Of a stretch of 64,000 nucleotides of DNA, positions 7,946-17,975 are shown piece after piece; within the stretch, counting starts at the first letter, position 1; the number at the start of each line of letters is the position of its first letter. The stretch is from the NCBI RefSeq assembly GCF_937941905.1, contig NZ_CALDGS010000175.1, positions 17,681 through 81,680 of the forward strand, written 5' to 3'. The position numbers and the translations under genes are program-made. Source of the stretch: an uncultured Mycolicibacterium sp. GTDB lineage: Bacteria > Actinomycetota > Actinomycetes > Mycobacteriales > Mycobacteriaceae. The notes under the pieces are model-generated. The model made no database searches and had not been told where the DNA came from. It saw only the letters and a program-made list of their open reading frames with translations.

Positions 7946-9742
7946 CTACTTGATCTCGCAGATGACGGTACCCTGGGTGATGGCGGCCCCCGCCTCCACC
8001 GACAGGCCGGTGATCGTGCCGTCCTTGTGCGCGGTCACCGGGTTCTCCATCTTCATCGCCTCGAGCACCACGACCAGGTCGCCGGCGGAGACCTGCTGGC
8101 CCTCCTCGACGGCCACCTTCACCACGGTGCCCTGCATCGGGGCGGTCACCGAGTCACCGGAGACGGCCGCACCGGCGTGCGCCCCGCGCTTGCGCGGCTT
8201 CGGCTTGCGCCGGATCGCGCCGGGGACCCCGCCGCCGGCGCCGCCGCCGATCGCCAGGTCGCCCGGCAGCGAGACCTCGACCCGGCGGCCGCCGACCTCG
8301 ACGACCACCTTCTGCCGGGGTGCGGTTTCCTCCTCCTCGGCGGCCTCACCGCCGGTGAACGGCTCGACGGTGTTGTTCCACTCGGTCTCGATCCACCGGG
8401 TGTGCACGTCGAACCTGGTGCCGTCGCCGATGAAGGCCGGGTCGTCGACGATCGCGCGGTGGAACGGGATGACCGTGGCCAGGCCCTCCACCTCGAACTC
8501 GGCCAGCGCGCGGCGGGCGCGGGCCAGGGCCTGATCGCGGTCGGCGCCGGTGACGATCAGCTTGGCCAGCATCGAGTCGAACTGGCCGCCGATCACCGAG
8601 CCGGCCTCCACGCCCGAGTCCAGGCGCACGCCCGGGCCGGTCGGCGCCACGAACTTGGTGATCGGGCCCGGTGCCGGCAGGAAGCCCCGGCCGGCGTCCT
8701 CGCCGTTGATGCGGAACTCGATCGAGTGGCCGCGCGGCGTCGGGTCCTCGGTGATGTCGAGCTTGTGGCCCTCGGCGATGCGGAACTGCTGCAGCACCAG
8801 GTCGATGCCGGTGGTCTCCTCGGTGACCGGGTGCTCCACCTGCAGCCGGGTGTTGACCTCGAGGAAGCTGATCAGGCCGTCCTGGCCGACCAGGTACTCC
8901 ACCGTGCCGGCGCCGTAGTAGCCGGCCTCCTTGCAGATCCGCTTGGCCGACTCGTGGATCTCCTTGCGCTGCGCGTCGGTGAGGAACGGTGCCGGCGCCT
9001 CCTCGACCAGCTTCTGGTAGCGGCGCTGCAGCGAGCAGTCGCGGGTGCCGACGACGATGACATTGCCGTGCTTGTCGGCCAGCACCTGCGCCTCGACGTG
9101 GCGCGGCTTGTCCAGGTAGCGCTCCACGAAGCACTCGCCGCGGCCGAACGCCGCGGTGGCCTCGCGCACCGCCGACTCGTAGAGCTCGGGGATCTCCTCC
9201 ATGGTGCGCGCGACCTTCATGCCGCGCCCGCCGCCGCCGAAGGCGGCCTTGATGGCGATCGGCAGACCGTACTCCCGGGCGAAGGCGACGACCTCGTCGG
9301 CGTCCTTGACCGGATCCGGGGTGCCCGGCACCAGCGGCGCCTGGGCGCGGGCGGCGATGTGGCGCGCGGTCACCTTGTCACCGAGGTCGCGGATGGCCTG
9401 CGGGCTGGGACCGATCCAGATCAGCCCGGCGTCGATGACGGCCTGCGCGAAGTCGGCGTTCTCGCTCAGGAAGCCGTAGCCCGGGTGGATGGCGTTGGCG
9501 CCGGACTTGGCCGCGGCGTCGAGAATCTTCTCGAACACCAGGTAGGACTCCGCCGAGGTCTGACCACCCAGGGCGAAGGCCTCGTCGGCCAACCGGACGT
9601 GCGGCGCATCGGCATCGGGTTCGGCGTAAACCGCCACGCTCTGCAGACCAGCGTCCCTGGCCGCCCGGATCACCCGGACGGCGATCTCGCCGCGGTTGGC
9701 TACCAGGACCTTCTGGATGGTCGAACTGGCGTGACTGGGCAC
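7946..9742 (-). CDS. accA3: Acyl-CoA carboxylase alpha chain (biotin carboxylase plus carrier)
   Basis: 598 aa, the same size class as M. tuberculosis AccA3 (Rv3285). It carboxylates its own biotin with bicarbonate and ATP and hands CO2 to beta subunits such as AccD5. Domains: biotin carboxylase residues 10-455 (ANRGEIAVRVIRAARD, ATP-grasp KAAFGGGGRGMKVA, LQVEHPVTEETTGIDLV), a linker, and a biotinyl domain ending with VLEAMKMENPV, where the Lys carries biotin. GTG start with AGGAGG 5 nt upstream. It ends the minus-strand carboxylase cluster but is 425 bp from sufE, so it probably has its own promoter. Confidence 0.96.
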   Translation of the reverse strand: MPSHASSTIQKVLVANRGEIAVRVIRAARDAGLQSVAVYAEPDADAPHVRLADEAFALGGQTSAESYLVFEKILDAAAKSGANAIHPGYGFLSENADFAQAVIDAGLIWIGPSPQAIRDLGDKVTARHIAARAQAPLVPGTPDPVKDADEVVAFAREYGLPIAIKAAFGGGGRGMKVARTMEEIPELYESAVREATAAFGRGECFVERYLDKPRHVEAQVLADKHGNVIVVGTRDCSLQRRYQKLVEEAPAPFLTDAQRKEIHESAKRICKEAGYYGAGTVEYLVGQDGLISFLEVNTRLQVEHPVTEETTGIDLVLQQFRIAEGHKLDITEDPTPRGHSIEFRINGEDAGRGFLPAPGPITKFVAPTGPGVRLDSGVEAGSVIGGQFDSMLAKLIVTGADRDQALARARRALAEFEVEGLATVIPFHRAIVDDPAFIGDGTRFDVHTRWIETEWNNTVEPFTGGEAAEEEETAPRQKVVVEVGGRRVEVSLPGDLAIGGGAGGGVPGAIRRKPKPRKRGAHAGAAVSGDSVTAPMQGTVVKVAVEEGQQVSAGDLVVVLEAMKMENPVTAHKDGTITGLSVEAGAAITQGTVICEIK

Positions 9743-10167
9743 CTGTGCCTCCTACTGTGACTGTACTGACGGGCTCGGCCGCCCACATGTCTAAGAAACG
9801 TCTTTAAGAATCTATCTGGCGCAGTTTAGGCTGCGCGAATCCTCCTCGGTGAGTCGGTCTCGGTTACCGACGAGTAAGTTCTGGCGGGCCGGGTGCGGCC
9901 CGTGCCGGTGGCGTTGGATCGGCGGGGCCGCGGCCGCGCGGTGCGGGGCCGGGCCGGGCGCCCGCACGCCGCCCCGGCAGGGGTGGGTGCCGGGGCCGCC
10001 CGGTGCCACGATTCTGTTGAGTTCTGTTGTCGCCGCACGACTTTCGTTACCGGCCGGCGGTTTGAAAGGTGGGCGGGTGCGGCTGGGGCGGGATTTCGCC
10101 TGCCCGGTGCCCGGGTGCGCTGCACCGGATGCGGTGCACCGGGTGACATTCATTGCATCGCAACACT
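9743..10167. other. accA3 upstream region
   Basis: 425 bp without a gene. Near sufE is a hairpin at 10104-10128 (CCGGTGC / GCACCGG, 11-nt loop) that could end the sufE transcript. Nearer accA3, on the minus strand, TAAACT is a possible -10 about 85 bp before the start. No small ORF with a ribosome binding site was found. Confidence 0.35.
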
Positions 10168-10596
10168 TCACGCGAGCGAATCGGCATCGCGCAGCCGCCG
10201 CTTGATGCGGGCGAGCATCGCCGACATACCGCGCATCCGCAGCGGGCTGACCAACTCGGTCAAGCCGAGCTCGGCGATGAAGTCGTCGGGCACTGCCAGG
10301 ATGACCTCGGCGGGCTGCCCGTCGAGGCCGGCGGCCAGGATCGACGCGAAGCCGCGGGTCGTCGGGGCCTCGGCCGGTGCGCTGAAGTACAGCCGCACCC
10401 GCTCCGGATCACTCACGTCGACGTGCAGGAACAGCGGCGACTGGCACTCCGGCACCGGCTCCATCGCCGCCGGCTCCAGCTCCGGCGGCAGGTCGGGCAG
10501 TTCACCGGCGAACTCCAGCAGCAGCCGCAACTTGTCCTGCCCCTGCACCGCCCGGAAGTCCGCGACCACCTCGGCGAGGGCGGTCGGCAGCGTCAT
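10168..10596 (-). CDS. sufE: SufE-family sulfur acceptor
   Basis: 142 aa, complete SufE fold. SufE proteins take persulfide sulfur from a cysteine desulfurase onto a conserved Cys and pass it on for Fe-S cluster assembly. The Cys is in VPECQSPLFL near residue 51, and the C-terminal helix region ELVSPLRMRGMSAML is typical. The ATG overlaps the stop of the sulfurtransferase gene by 4 nt, so the two are co-translated and probably act together on sulfur. Equivalent to Rv3284. Confidence 0.92.
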   Translation of the reverse strand: MTLPTALAEVVADFRAVQGQDKLRLLLEFAGELPDLPPELEPAAMEPVPECQSPLFLHVDVSDPERVRLYFSAPAEAPTTRGFASILAAGLDGQPAEVILAVPDDFIAELGLTELVSPLRMRGMSAMLARIKRRLRDADSLA

Positions 10597-11489
10597 GGCA
10601 CCGGGATCGGTTCGCCCGGCTCCTCACCGCGCATGATCGGCACCCGCACCGCGTTGCCCCACTCGGTCCACGAACCGTCGTAGTTGCGGACCTTGGGCAG
10701 CCCGAGCAGGTGGGTCAGCACGAACCAGGTGTGGCTCGAGCGTTCCCCGATCCGGCAGTAGACGATCGGCTCGTCGCCGGGCTCGAGGAAGCCGTAGATC
10801 TCGTCGAGCTCGGCCCGGCTGCGGAACCGGCCGCTCTCGTCGGCGGCCTTCGACCACGGGACGGACACCGCAGTCGGGATGTGCCCGCCGCGCAGCGCGC
10901 CCTCCTCGGGGTAGTCCGGCATGTGGGTGCGCTCACCGGTGTACTCCTGCGGCGAGCGGACGTCGATGAGCGGGGCCTTGCCGATCGCGGCCAGCACGTC
11001 GTCCCGGAACGCGCGGATCGGGGCGTCGTCGCGCTCGACGACCGGGTAGCCGGTGGTCTGCCGGGTCGGGACGTCCAGCGTGGTGTCGCGGCCGGTGGAC
11101 ACCCACAGATCCCGGCCGCCGTCGAGCAGGCGCACGTCGGGGTGTCCGAACAGGGTGAACACCCACAACGCGTAGGCCGCCCACCAGTTGCTCTTGTCGC
11201 CGTAGATCACCACGGTGTCGTCGCGGCTGATGCCCTTGCGGTCCATCAGCGCGGCGAACTGCTCGCCGTTGATGTAGTCGCGCACGGCGGGGTCGTTGAG
11301 GTCGGTGTGCCAGTCGATCCGCACCGCACCGGGAATGTGGCCGGTGTCGTAGAGCAGTACGTCCTCGTCGGACTCGACGATGGCCAGGCCGGGGCGGCCG
11401 AGGTTGCTGGCCAGCCAGTCGGGCGTGACCAGGCGTTCGGGATGCGCGTATTGCTTCAGCGAGGGGCTGGGATCGGGTGGCAGCGGCAC
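10593..11489 (-). CDS. sseA: Thiosulfate sulfurtransferase (rhodanese) SseA
   Basis: 298 aa with two rhodanese domains. The first (residues about 20-140) is inactive, as usual, with DTGHIPGAVRIDWHTDLND. The second carries the active-site loop CRIGERSSHTWFVL; the Cys holds the persulfide. It moves sulfur from thiosulfate to thiol acceptors. Position directly before sufE, with a 4-nt overlap, suggests sulfur hand-over between the two products. Equivalent to Rv3283. It sits 46 bp after maf in the same direction. Confidence 0.93.
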   Translation of the reverse strand: MPLPPDPSPSLKQYAHPERLVTPDWLASNLGRPGLAIVESDEDVLLYDTGHIPGAVRIDWHTDLNDPAVRDYINGEQFAALMDRKGISRDDTVVIYGDKSNWWAAYALWVFTLFGHPDVRLLDGGRDLWVSTGRDTTLDVPTRQTTGYPVVERDDAPIRAFRDDVLAAIGKAPLIDVRSPQEYTGERTHMPDYPEEGALRGGHIPTAVSVPWSKAADESGRFRSRAELDEIYGFLEPGDEPIVYCRIGERSSHTWFVLTHLLGLPKVRNYDGSWTEWGNAVRVPIMRGEEPGEPIPVP

Positions 11490-11535
11490 GCACCCAAGCC
11501 TACCGCCGGGATGAGCCGTCTTATCGCACGGGACG

Positions 11536-12171
11536 TCACTCGGACCGCGGCCACAACCGGTCCACCGACAGCCCGACCCGGTGCAGCAACTCGCGCAGCA
11601 GCGGCAGGCTCAGCCCGATGACGTTGGACGGATCGCCCTCGATGCGGTCGACGAACCAGCCGCCGAGCCCGTCGATGGTGAAACCGCCCGCCACCCCCAG
11701 CGGCTCGCCGCTGGCCACGTAGGCCGCCAGTTCGGTCTCCCGCGGCCGGGCGAAATGCACCGTGGTGCACCGTGCCTGCGCCTCGCGGCCGGTCACCGCG
11801 CCGTCCTGCAGGCGCAGCACGCAGTGCCCGGTGAACAGCTGCCCGGCCCGGCCCGCCATCGCCGCCCACTGCCGCCGGGCCGCCTCGGCGGTGCCGGGTT
11901 TGCCGCCCAGCCGGCCGTCGACGGCCAGCATCGAGTCGCAGCCGATCACCACGCAGTCGGCCGCCACGGCCGGATCCAGCTCGGCGGCCACCCGCTCGGC
12001 CTTGGCGCTCGCCAGTGCGGTCACCACCCGGTCCGGCCCGGTGTCGGCGCCGAGGCCGGCCACGACGGCGTCCTCGTCGACCCCGGACACCACGACCAGG
12101 GGCTCGACGCCGGCCTGGCGCAGCACCGCGCGCCGGCCGGTCGATGCCGAGGCCAGCACCACCCGCGTCAT
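11536..12171 (-). CDS. maf: Maf-family nucleotide pyrophosphatase
   Basis: 211 aa. Maf proteins hydrolyse non-canonical or excess nucleoside triphosphates and influence septum formation in several bacteria. Visible: LASASTGRRAVLRQAGV at the N-terminus, CDSMLAVDGRLGGKPGT in the active site, and GGFTIDGLGGWFVDRIEGDPSNVIGLSL, the conserved last block. The ATG at 12171 is chosen because MTRVVLASAS is the family start; upstream codons are unrelated. It lies inside the carboxylase operon, 23 bp after accE5. Equivalent to Rv3282. Confidence 0.92.
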   Translation of the reverse strand: MTRVVLASASTGRRAVLRQAGVEPLVVVSGVDEDAVVAGLGADTGPDRVVTALASAKAERVAAELDPAVAADCVVIGCDSMLAVDGRLGGKPGTAEAARRQWAAMAGRAGQLFTGHCVLRLQDGAVTGREAQARCTTVHFARPRETELAAYVASGEPLGVAGGFTIDGLGGWFVDRIEGDPSNVIGLSLPLLRELLHRVGLSVDRLWPRSE

Positions 12172-12194
12172 CCGCGACGTTCCCCGGATGCCGG

Positions 12195-12479
12195 TCAGCG
12201 GCGCATGTGGGTGCGCTCCAGCAGGGTCACCCGCTGCCAGCTGTGGATCTGGTAGCGCAGCTTGTCGACGGGGTGACCCCACAGGTTGAGCTCCTGCGGC
12301 CCGGTGGGCTGGGTGCCGCCGCCGGACGCGGCGGCGAGCACCGCGACGAGTGCGGCGATCTCCTCGTCGGTCGGGTTGCCCTTGAGCACCTTGATCTCCG
12401 GAACGGACGTGTCCGCCGGATTGTCCAGGGTCAGCTGTTTGGGGTCGCTGACCTCGGTGATGTCGGTCTTGTTCGTCAT
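12195..12479 (-). CDS. accE5: Acyl-CoA carboxylase epsilon subunit
   Basis: 94 aa. AccE5 is the small subunit that bridges AccA3 and AccD5 and raises carboxylase activity in mycobacteria. Its acidic, disordered start (TEVSDPKQLTLDNPADTS) is followed by the conserved VLKGNPTDEEIAALVAVLAA and the basic tail W-G-H-P-V-D-K-L-R. It lies 22 bp after accD5 on the same strand, so the subunits should be made together. Equivalent to Rv3281. Confidence 0.93.
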   Translation of the reverse strand: MTNKTDITEVSDPKQLTLDNPADTSVPEIKVLKGNPTDEEIAALVAVLAAASGGGTQPTGPQELNLWGHPVDKLRYQIHSWQRVTLLERTHMRR

Positions 12480-12501
12480 GTGGCTGGTACGTCCGATCCG
12501 A

Positions 12502-14130
12502 TCAGAGCGGGATGTTGCCGTGCTTCTTCGGCGGCACCTGGGTGATCTTGCGTTCCAGCAGCCGCAGCGCGTTGGAGATGTAGCCGCGGGTGTGCGACGG
12601 CGGGATGACCGCGTCGATGAACCCGCGCTCGGCCGCGATGTACGGGTTGACCAGGGTGTCCTCGTACTCCTGTTGCAGCTTCAGGCGCAGCGCCTCGACG
12701 TCCTCGCCCTTCTTGGCGGCCTCGGCGAGCTGCTGGCGGTAGACGAAGCCGACCGCGCCGGAGGCACCCATCACCGCGATCTGGGCGGTGGGCCAGGCCA
12801 CCGCGACGTCGGCGCCCATGTCCTTGGAGCCCATCACGCAGTACGCACCGCCGTAGGCCTTGCGGGTGATGACGGTGACCTTGGCGACGGTGGCCTCACC
12901 GTAGGCGTACAGCAGCTTCGCGCCACGCCGGATGATGCCGTTGTACTCCTGGTCGGTACCCGGCAGGAAGCCCGGCACGTCGACGAACAGCACGATCGGG
13001 ATGTTGAAGCAGTCGCAGGTCCGGATGAACCGGGCCGCCTTCTCCGAGGCGTTGATGTCCAGGCAGCCGGCGAACTGGGTGGGCTGGTTGGCCACCACGC
13101 CGACCGGGCGGCCGTCGATCCGGCCGAAACCGACGATGATGTTCTGCGCGTAGCCGGCCTGGATCTCGAGGAACTCGCCGTCGTCGAGCACGCGGGTGAT
13201 GACCTCGTGCATGTCGTACGGCTGGTTCGGCGAGTCCGGGATCAGCGTGTCGAGCTCGAGGTCGCTGTCGGTCAGCGTCTCCTCGATGCTGCCGGTCGGC
13301 GCCGGAACCGGGTAGCGCGGCGGCTCGGCGTAGTTGTTCGGCGGCAGGTAGCTCAGCAGCTCGCGGACGTAGTCGAGGGCGTCCTGCTCGCCGGAGGCCA
13401 CGTAGTGCACGGTGCCGGACTTGGCCATGTGGGTGTGCGCGCCGCCGAGCTGCTCCATCGTGACGTCCTCACCGGTGACCGTCTTGATGACGTCCGGGCC
13501 GGTGATGAACATCTGGCTGGTCTGGTCGACCATGATGATGAAGTCGGTCAGCGCGGGGGAGTACACGTGCCCACCCGCGGCGGCGCCCATGATCAGCGAG
13601 ATCTGCGGGATGACGCCGGAGGCCTTGATGTTGTTGTGGAAGATCCGGCTGTAGAGCCCGAGCGAGACCACGCCCTCCTGGATGCGGGCGCCCGCACCGT
13701 CGTTGATGCCGATCAGCGGCCGGCCGGTCTTGATGGCGAGTTCCTGGACCTTGACGATCTTCTCGCCGTAGACCTCGCCGAGGCTGCCGCCGAACACGGT
13801 GGCGTCCTGGCTGAAGATGCAGACCTCGCGGCCGTCGATGGTGCCGTAGCCGGTGACCACGCCGTCGCCGGGCGGGCGCTTGTCGGCCAGCCCGAAGTTG
13901 GTGCTGCGGTGCCGGGCCAGTGCGTCGAGCTCGACGAACGAGCCCTCGTCCAGGAGGGCCAGGATGCGTTCCCGGGCGGTCAGCTTGCCCTTGGCGTGCA
14001 CCTTCTCGATGGCGGCCTCGCCGACCGGGTGCTGCGCCTCCTCCAGGCGACGCTTGAGGTCGGCCAGCTTGCCCGCGGTGGTGTGGATGTCGATCTGCTG
14101 TTCCGCAGAGGGCTCGGTCACGCTCGTCAT
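12502..14130 (-). CDS. accD5: Propionyl/acetyl-CoA carboxylase beta chain AccD5
   Basis: 542 aa carboxyltransferase. It transfers CO2 from AccA3 biotin to propionyl-CoA or acetyl-CoA, giving methylmalonyl-CoA and malonyl-CoA for mycolic and methyl-branched lipids. Both crotonase-like halves are present: FSQDATVFGGSLGEVYGEKI and INDGAGARIQEGVVSLGLY in the first, DVPGFLPGTDQEYNGIIRRG and RKAYGGAYCVMGSKDMGADV in the second. The ATG giving MTSVTEPSAEQ matches the M. tuberculosis start; an ATG seven codons upstream is the alternative. First gene of the cluster. Equivalent to Rv3280. Confidence 0.96.
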   Translation of the reverse strand: MTSVTEPSAEQQIDIHTTAGKLADLKRRLEEAQHPVGEAAIEKVHAKGKLTARERILALLDEGSFVELDALARHRSTNFGLADKRPPGDGVVTGYGTIDGREVCIFSQDATVFGGSLGEVYGEKIVKVQELAIKTGRPLIGINDGAGARIQEGVVSLGLYSRIFHNNIKASGVIPQISLIMGAAAGGHVYSPALTDFIIMVDQTSQMFITGPDVIKTVTGEDVTMEQLGGAHTHMAKSGTVHYVASGEQDALDYVRELLSYLPPNNYAEPPRYPVPAPTGSIEETLTDSDLELDTLIPDSPNQPYDMHEVITRVLDDGEFLEIQAGYAQNIIVGFGRIDGRPVGVVANQPTQFAGCLDINASEKAARFIRTCDCFNIPIVLFVDVPGFLPGTDQEYNGIIRRGAKLLYAYGEATVAKVTVITRKAYGGAYCVMGSKDMGADVAVAWPTAQIAVMGASGAVGFVYRQQLAEAAKKGEDVEALRLKLQQEYEDTLVNPYIAAERGFIDAVIPPSHTRGYISNALRLLERKITQVPPKKHGNIPL

Positions 14131-14954
14131 GGCAGTCGATGCTATCGGCAAGGCTTACCGTCCTTACGACATGCCCGGTTCGGACGCGCCTCGGGGGCCG
14201 GAATCGGGTCCCGGTCGCCGTGCGCCGGCGCCCGCCGCGGGGCGCCGGGAGCGCGAACCCGTCGGTTGCGGCCGGGCCGGCGCCGAACCCGGCCCGGACG
14301 TGCCGGCCGATCGGGCCGGCCTTCGCCGCAACCCGGATCGGGTTTGTGGGGCGAACCCCGTCAGCGAATCATCCGATATTCGGCTCGGCAACGATTTCCG
14401 GTGCGCGCGGTACGGTGCCGACCATTTGCGTGAACGCTGTTGCGGCGGCGGGCCCGTGCAGTGGTTCGAAATGTCGCCGGCCCGCGGTCCGGCCTTTCCG
14501 GCGGGGCGTCGTTGCAAACGGAATCCCGTGCCGCACAACGCTGAAACAGCCGTAACCGGCGAAACGCCACCCGCCGGTTGCGGAGTTGTACACCGCTTCG
14601 GCGGGGGAGCCGACAGCGTCTCCCGCCGAAGGATGCGGACCTCGGCGTACGGCCCCGACCATCCGCCCCGGGCGGGTGCACGCAGGACAGCGGCCGGTGG
14701 AGATTCACGGCCGGTAGCAAAGGCATCGCCGACCGGGGTCCGGACCCCGGGCCGGCAGTACCCCGATTCGCGCCGGCCGACGTTCGCCGATCTCGCCGGG
14801 GTGTCGATCGCGGTCGGCAAGTGCTTCGGATGCCGGCGCAGTGGCTGCGGCTCGGGTGCCGGGCGCCGGTGACCCATATCACCACCTCGACCGCTCGACA
14901 GCGGCGCCGGCGCCTACCGAGGCGGCGCGGCCGGCCGGTCAGTACAGTGCCCTC
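14131..14954. other. 824-bp gene-free region where birA would be expected
   Basis: Long frames exist on both strands but all are rich in Arg, Pro, Gly and Ala with no recognisable domain and no good ribosome binding site. In M. tuberculosis this position holds birA; here birA is at 19159-19911. I see no birA remnant in the translated frames. The stretch from about 14360 to 14620 is visibly less GC-rich than the coding DNA around it. It must contain the accD5 promoter. Confidence 0.5.
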
Positions 14955-15491
14955 GTGGGCTACCCGGACAACGTCCTCGCCAGCGACGAGCAGGTCGTCC
15001 TGCACCGGCATCCGCACTGGAAGCGGTTGGTGCTGCCGGTGTTCGCACTCGTGCTGATCACCGCCGTGGCGGCGTTCGGCGCCGCCGTGGTCAACGGCAC
15101 CGACTGGGATCGCACCGCCCGCAACGTGCTGTTCGCCGTCATCGGGGTGCTGTGGCTGTTGGCGGTCGGCTGGCTGACGCTGCGCCCGTTCGCGAGCTGG
15201 GTCACCACCCACTTCGTCATCACCGACCGCCGGGTGATGTTCCGCTACGGTGTGCTCACCCGTGCCGGGATCGACATCCCGCTGGCCCGGATCAACAGCG
15301 TGGAGTTCCGCCACGGGCTGCTCGACCGGATGCTGCGCACCGGCACGTTGATCATCGAATCGGCGGCTCAGGACCCGCTGGCGTTCGAGGACATCCCGCG
15401 TGTGGGGTACGTGCACTCACTGCTGTATCACGAGGTCTTCGACACCCTTGGATCCGAGGAGTCCGGCAGCCCGGGCCGCCGGGCCGACTGA
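14955..15491 (+). CDS. PH-domain membrane protein
   Basis: 178 aa, equivalent to Rv3278c. Two membrane helices at about residues 25-45 and 60-80 are followed by a bacterial PH domain: FVITDRRVMFRYGVLTRAGIDIPLARINSVEF, then GTLIIESAAQDPLAFEDIPRV. The GTG at 14955 gives MGYPDNVLASDEQVVLHRHP, the family start. Such proteins are thought to sit at the inner membrane; the function is not known. The 3' end overlaps the convergent GtrA gene by 64 nt. Confidence 0.85.
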   Translation: MGYPDNVLASDEQVVLHRHPHWKRLVLPVFALVLITAVAAFGAAVVNGTDWDRTARNVLFAVIGVLWLLAVGWLTLRPFASWVTTHFVITDRRVMFRYGVLTRAGIDIPLARINSVEFRHGLLDRMLRTGTLIIESAAQDPLAFEDIPRVGYVHSLLYHEVFDTLGSEESGSPGRRAD

Positions 15492-16117
15492 GCGCGGTTG
15501 CGCCGCCGCGACCGCAGCGGGGTGACATTGTCTGGCGTGGCGGGGCCGCGGCCGGCCTCGAGGTGGTTCTCCAGCGCCTCGGTGAGCCCGCCGGAACTGA
15601 GCGCCGACTCCAGCGCCTTCTCCGGGTTGCGGGCGAACTCGTCGGGGAAGACCCAGCGACGGAACGCCCAGAACCGGAACGCCATCTGCAGCAGGTTGCC
15701 GATGATGTAGGCCGAGATGAAGTCGGCGACGTTCTCGACGGTCAGTGACACCAGCGGGGCGCGCAGCATCAGCACGTAGCTGGAGATCCACAGCGGCGCC
15801 ATGCTCAGCACCACGCCGACACCGCTGACCGCGAAGAACAGCAGGGCCTCGTGATGGCGCTCCCGGCCGCCGCGGTCGCGGAAGCTCCACTCCCGGTTGA
15901 GGATGTAGGACGCGATCACCGCGACGATGCCCGCGATGATCTTGGCCGTCACCGGTTTGGGCTCCAGGACGGTCAGCTTGAGCGTGTAGAAGATCGCCGA
16001 GTCGATGACGAACGTCGTCGCGCCGACGATGGCGAATTTGATCAGCTCGTGATGCCGTTCGGCAAACGGGCGGATCCATCGCGGCAGGCGGGCGATGGTC
16101 GCATCAGCGAATGACAC
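15428..16117 (-). CDS. GtrA-family membrane protein
   Basis: 229 aa, equivalent to Rv3277. GtrA proteins have four membrane helices and help move polyprenyl-linked sugars across the inner membrane. Here the core is FAIVGATTFVIDSAIFY, AKIIAGIVAVIASYILNREW (with the family N-R-x-W-[ST]-F motif) and FWAFRRWVFPDEF. A hydrophilic tail of about 55 residues follows. The GTG at 16117 gives MSFADATIARLPRW, the family start. The last 64 nt are antisense to the end of the PH-domain gene. Confidence 0.88.
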   Translation of the reverse strand: MSFADATIARLPRWIRPFAERHHELIKFAIVGATTFVIDSAIFYTLKLTVLEPKPVTAKIIAGIVAVIASYILNREWSFRDRGGRERHHEALLFFAVSGVGVVLSMAPLWISSYVLMLRAPLVSLTVENVADFISAYIIGNLLQMAFRFWAFRRWVFPDEFARNPEKALESALSSGGLTEALENHLEAGRGPATPDNVTPLRSRRRNRAQSARRPGLPDSSDPRVSKTS

Positions 16118-16210
16118 GACTTCACAGTGTACGGGGTGGCCCGGCACGGTGCGGTCCCCGCAGGTCAGCCGGGTTTCGGTCGCGCCGGGGCGCCATGAAA
16201 GCATGAACGG

Positions 16211-17396
16211 GTGCCAACGAATCCCCAGAAACCGCCGGTGGTGGCGATGATCGGTGGCGGCCAGCTGGCCCGGATGACCCATCAGGCCGCGATCGCGCTC
16301 GGGCAGACGCTGCGGGTGCTCGCGACCAGCCCGGACGAGTCCGCCGCGCAGGTCACGCCGGACGTGGTCATCGGCTCGCACACCGACATCGAGGCGCTGC
16401 GCCGGGCGGCCGAGGGTGCGACCGCCTTCACCTTCGACCACGAGCACGTGCCCACCGGGCTGCTCGAGCAGCTCGTCGCCGAGGGCGTCAACGTCGCCCC
16501 GCCGCCGCAGGCGCTCGTGCACGCCCAGGACAAGCTCGTCATGCGCCGGCGGCTGCACGAGCTCGGCGCGCCGGTGCCGCGGTTCGCCGAGGTCACCACC
16601 GTCGCCGACGTGGAGGCGTTCGCCCGTGGCACCGATGCCGGCCTGGTGCTCAAGACGGTGCGGGGCGGCTACGACGGCAAGGGCGTCTACCTGGCCGGTG
16701 ACCTCGACGACGCCCGGCAGGCCGCCGCGCGCTACCTCGCCGACGGGGTCGCGGTACTGGTCGAGGAGCGGGTCGAGATGCGCCGCGAACTGGCCGCGCT
16801 GGTGGCCCGCTCGCCGTACGGGCAGGGCGCGGCCTGGCCGGTGGTGGAGACCGTGCAGCGCAACGGCATCTGCGTCGAGGCCGTGGCCCCCGCCCCGGAT
16901 CTGCCGGAGGCCACCGGCGCCGCCGCCCAGCAGTTGGCGCTCCGGCTCGCCGACGAGCTCGGTGTGGTCGGGGTGCTCGCGGTCGAGCTGTTCGAGACCA
17001 CCGCCGGCGACATCGTCGTCAACGAGCTGGCCATGCGGCCGCACAACTCCGGGCACTGGACCATGGACGGCGCGGTGACCAGCCAGTTCGAACAGCACCT
17101 GCGCGCCGTGCTGGACTACCCGCTGGGCGACACCGCCCCGCTGGCACCGGTCACCGTGATGGCCAACGTGCTCGGCGCCCCGCAGCCCCCGGCGATGTCG
17201 ATGGACGAGCGACTGCACCACCTGTTCGCCCGCATCCCCGAGGCCCGGGTGCACCTGTACGGCAAGGGGGAGCGGCCCGGCCGCAAGCTCGGCCACGTCA
17301 ACATCCTCGGCACCGACCCGACCACCGTGCGGGAACGCGCCCGGCGGGCGGCACACTGGCTTTCGCACGCGCAATGGACGGACGGATGGGATCCGC

Positions 17397-17407
<11 letters not shown>
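16211..17407 (+). CDS. purK: N5-carboxyaminoimidazole ribonucleotide synthase
   Basis: 398 aa ATP-grasp enzyme. It uses ATP and bicarbonate to turn AIR into N5-CAIR in purine synthesis. Motifs: MIGGGQLARMTHQAA at the start, KTVRGGYDGKGVYL in the ATP-grasp, VVNELAMRPHNSGHWT near the metal site. GTG start at 16211. It overlaps purE by 11 nt, so substrate producer and user are made together. Equivalent to Rv3276c. Confidence 0.95.
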
Positions 17408-17924
<517 letters not shown>

Positions 17925-17975
17925 AGTTACCGGCGAGTAGCTGTGGGTGAGCAGCGAGGAGCGAGGAGGCCGACG

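Noticed and set aside
10104..10128. Riboswitch before accA3
   Set aside because: Only a simple 7-bp hairpin is visible; no known biotin or other riboswitch core.
14164..14877. 237-aa frame in the gap before the PH-domain gene
   Set aside because: Arg/Pro/Ala-rich, no domain, no ribosome binding site; overlapping frames on both strands are equally long.
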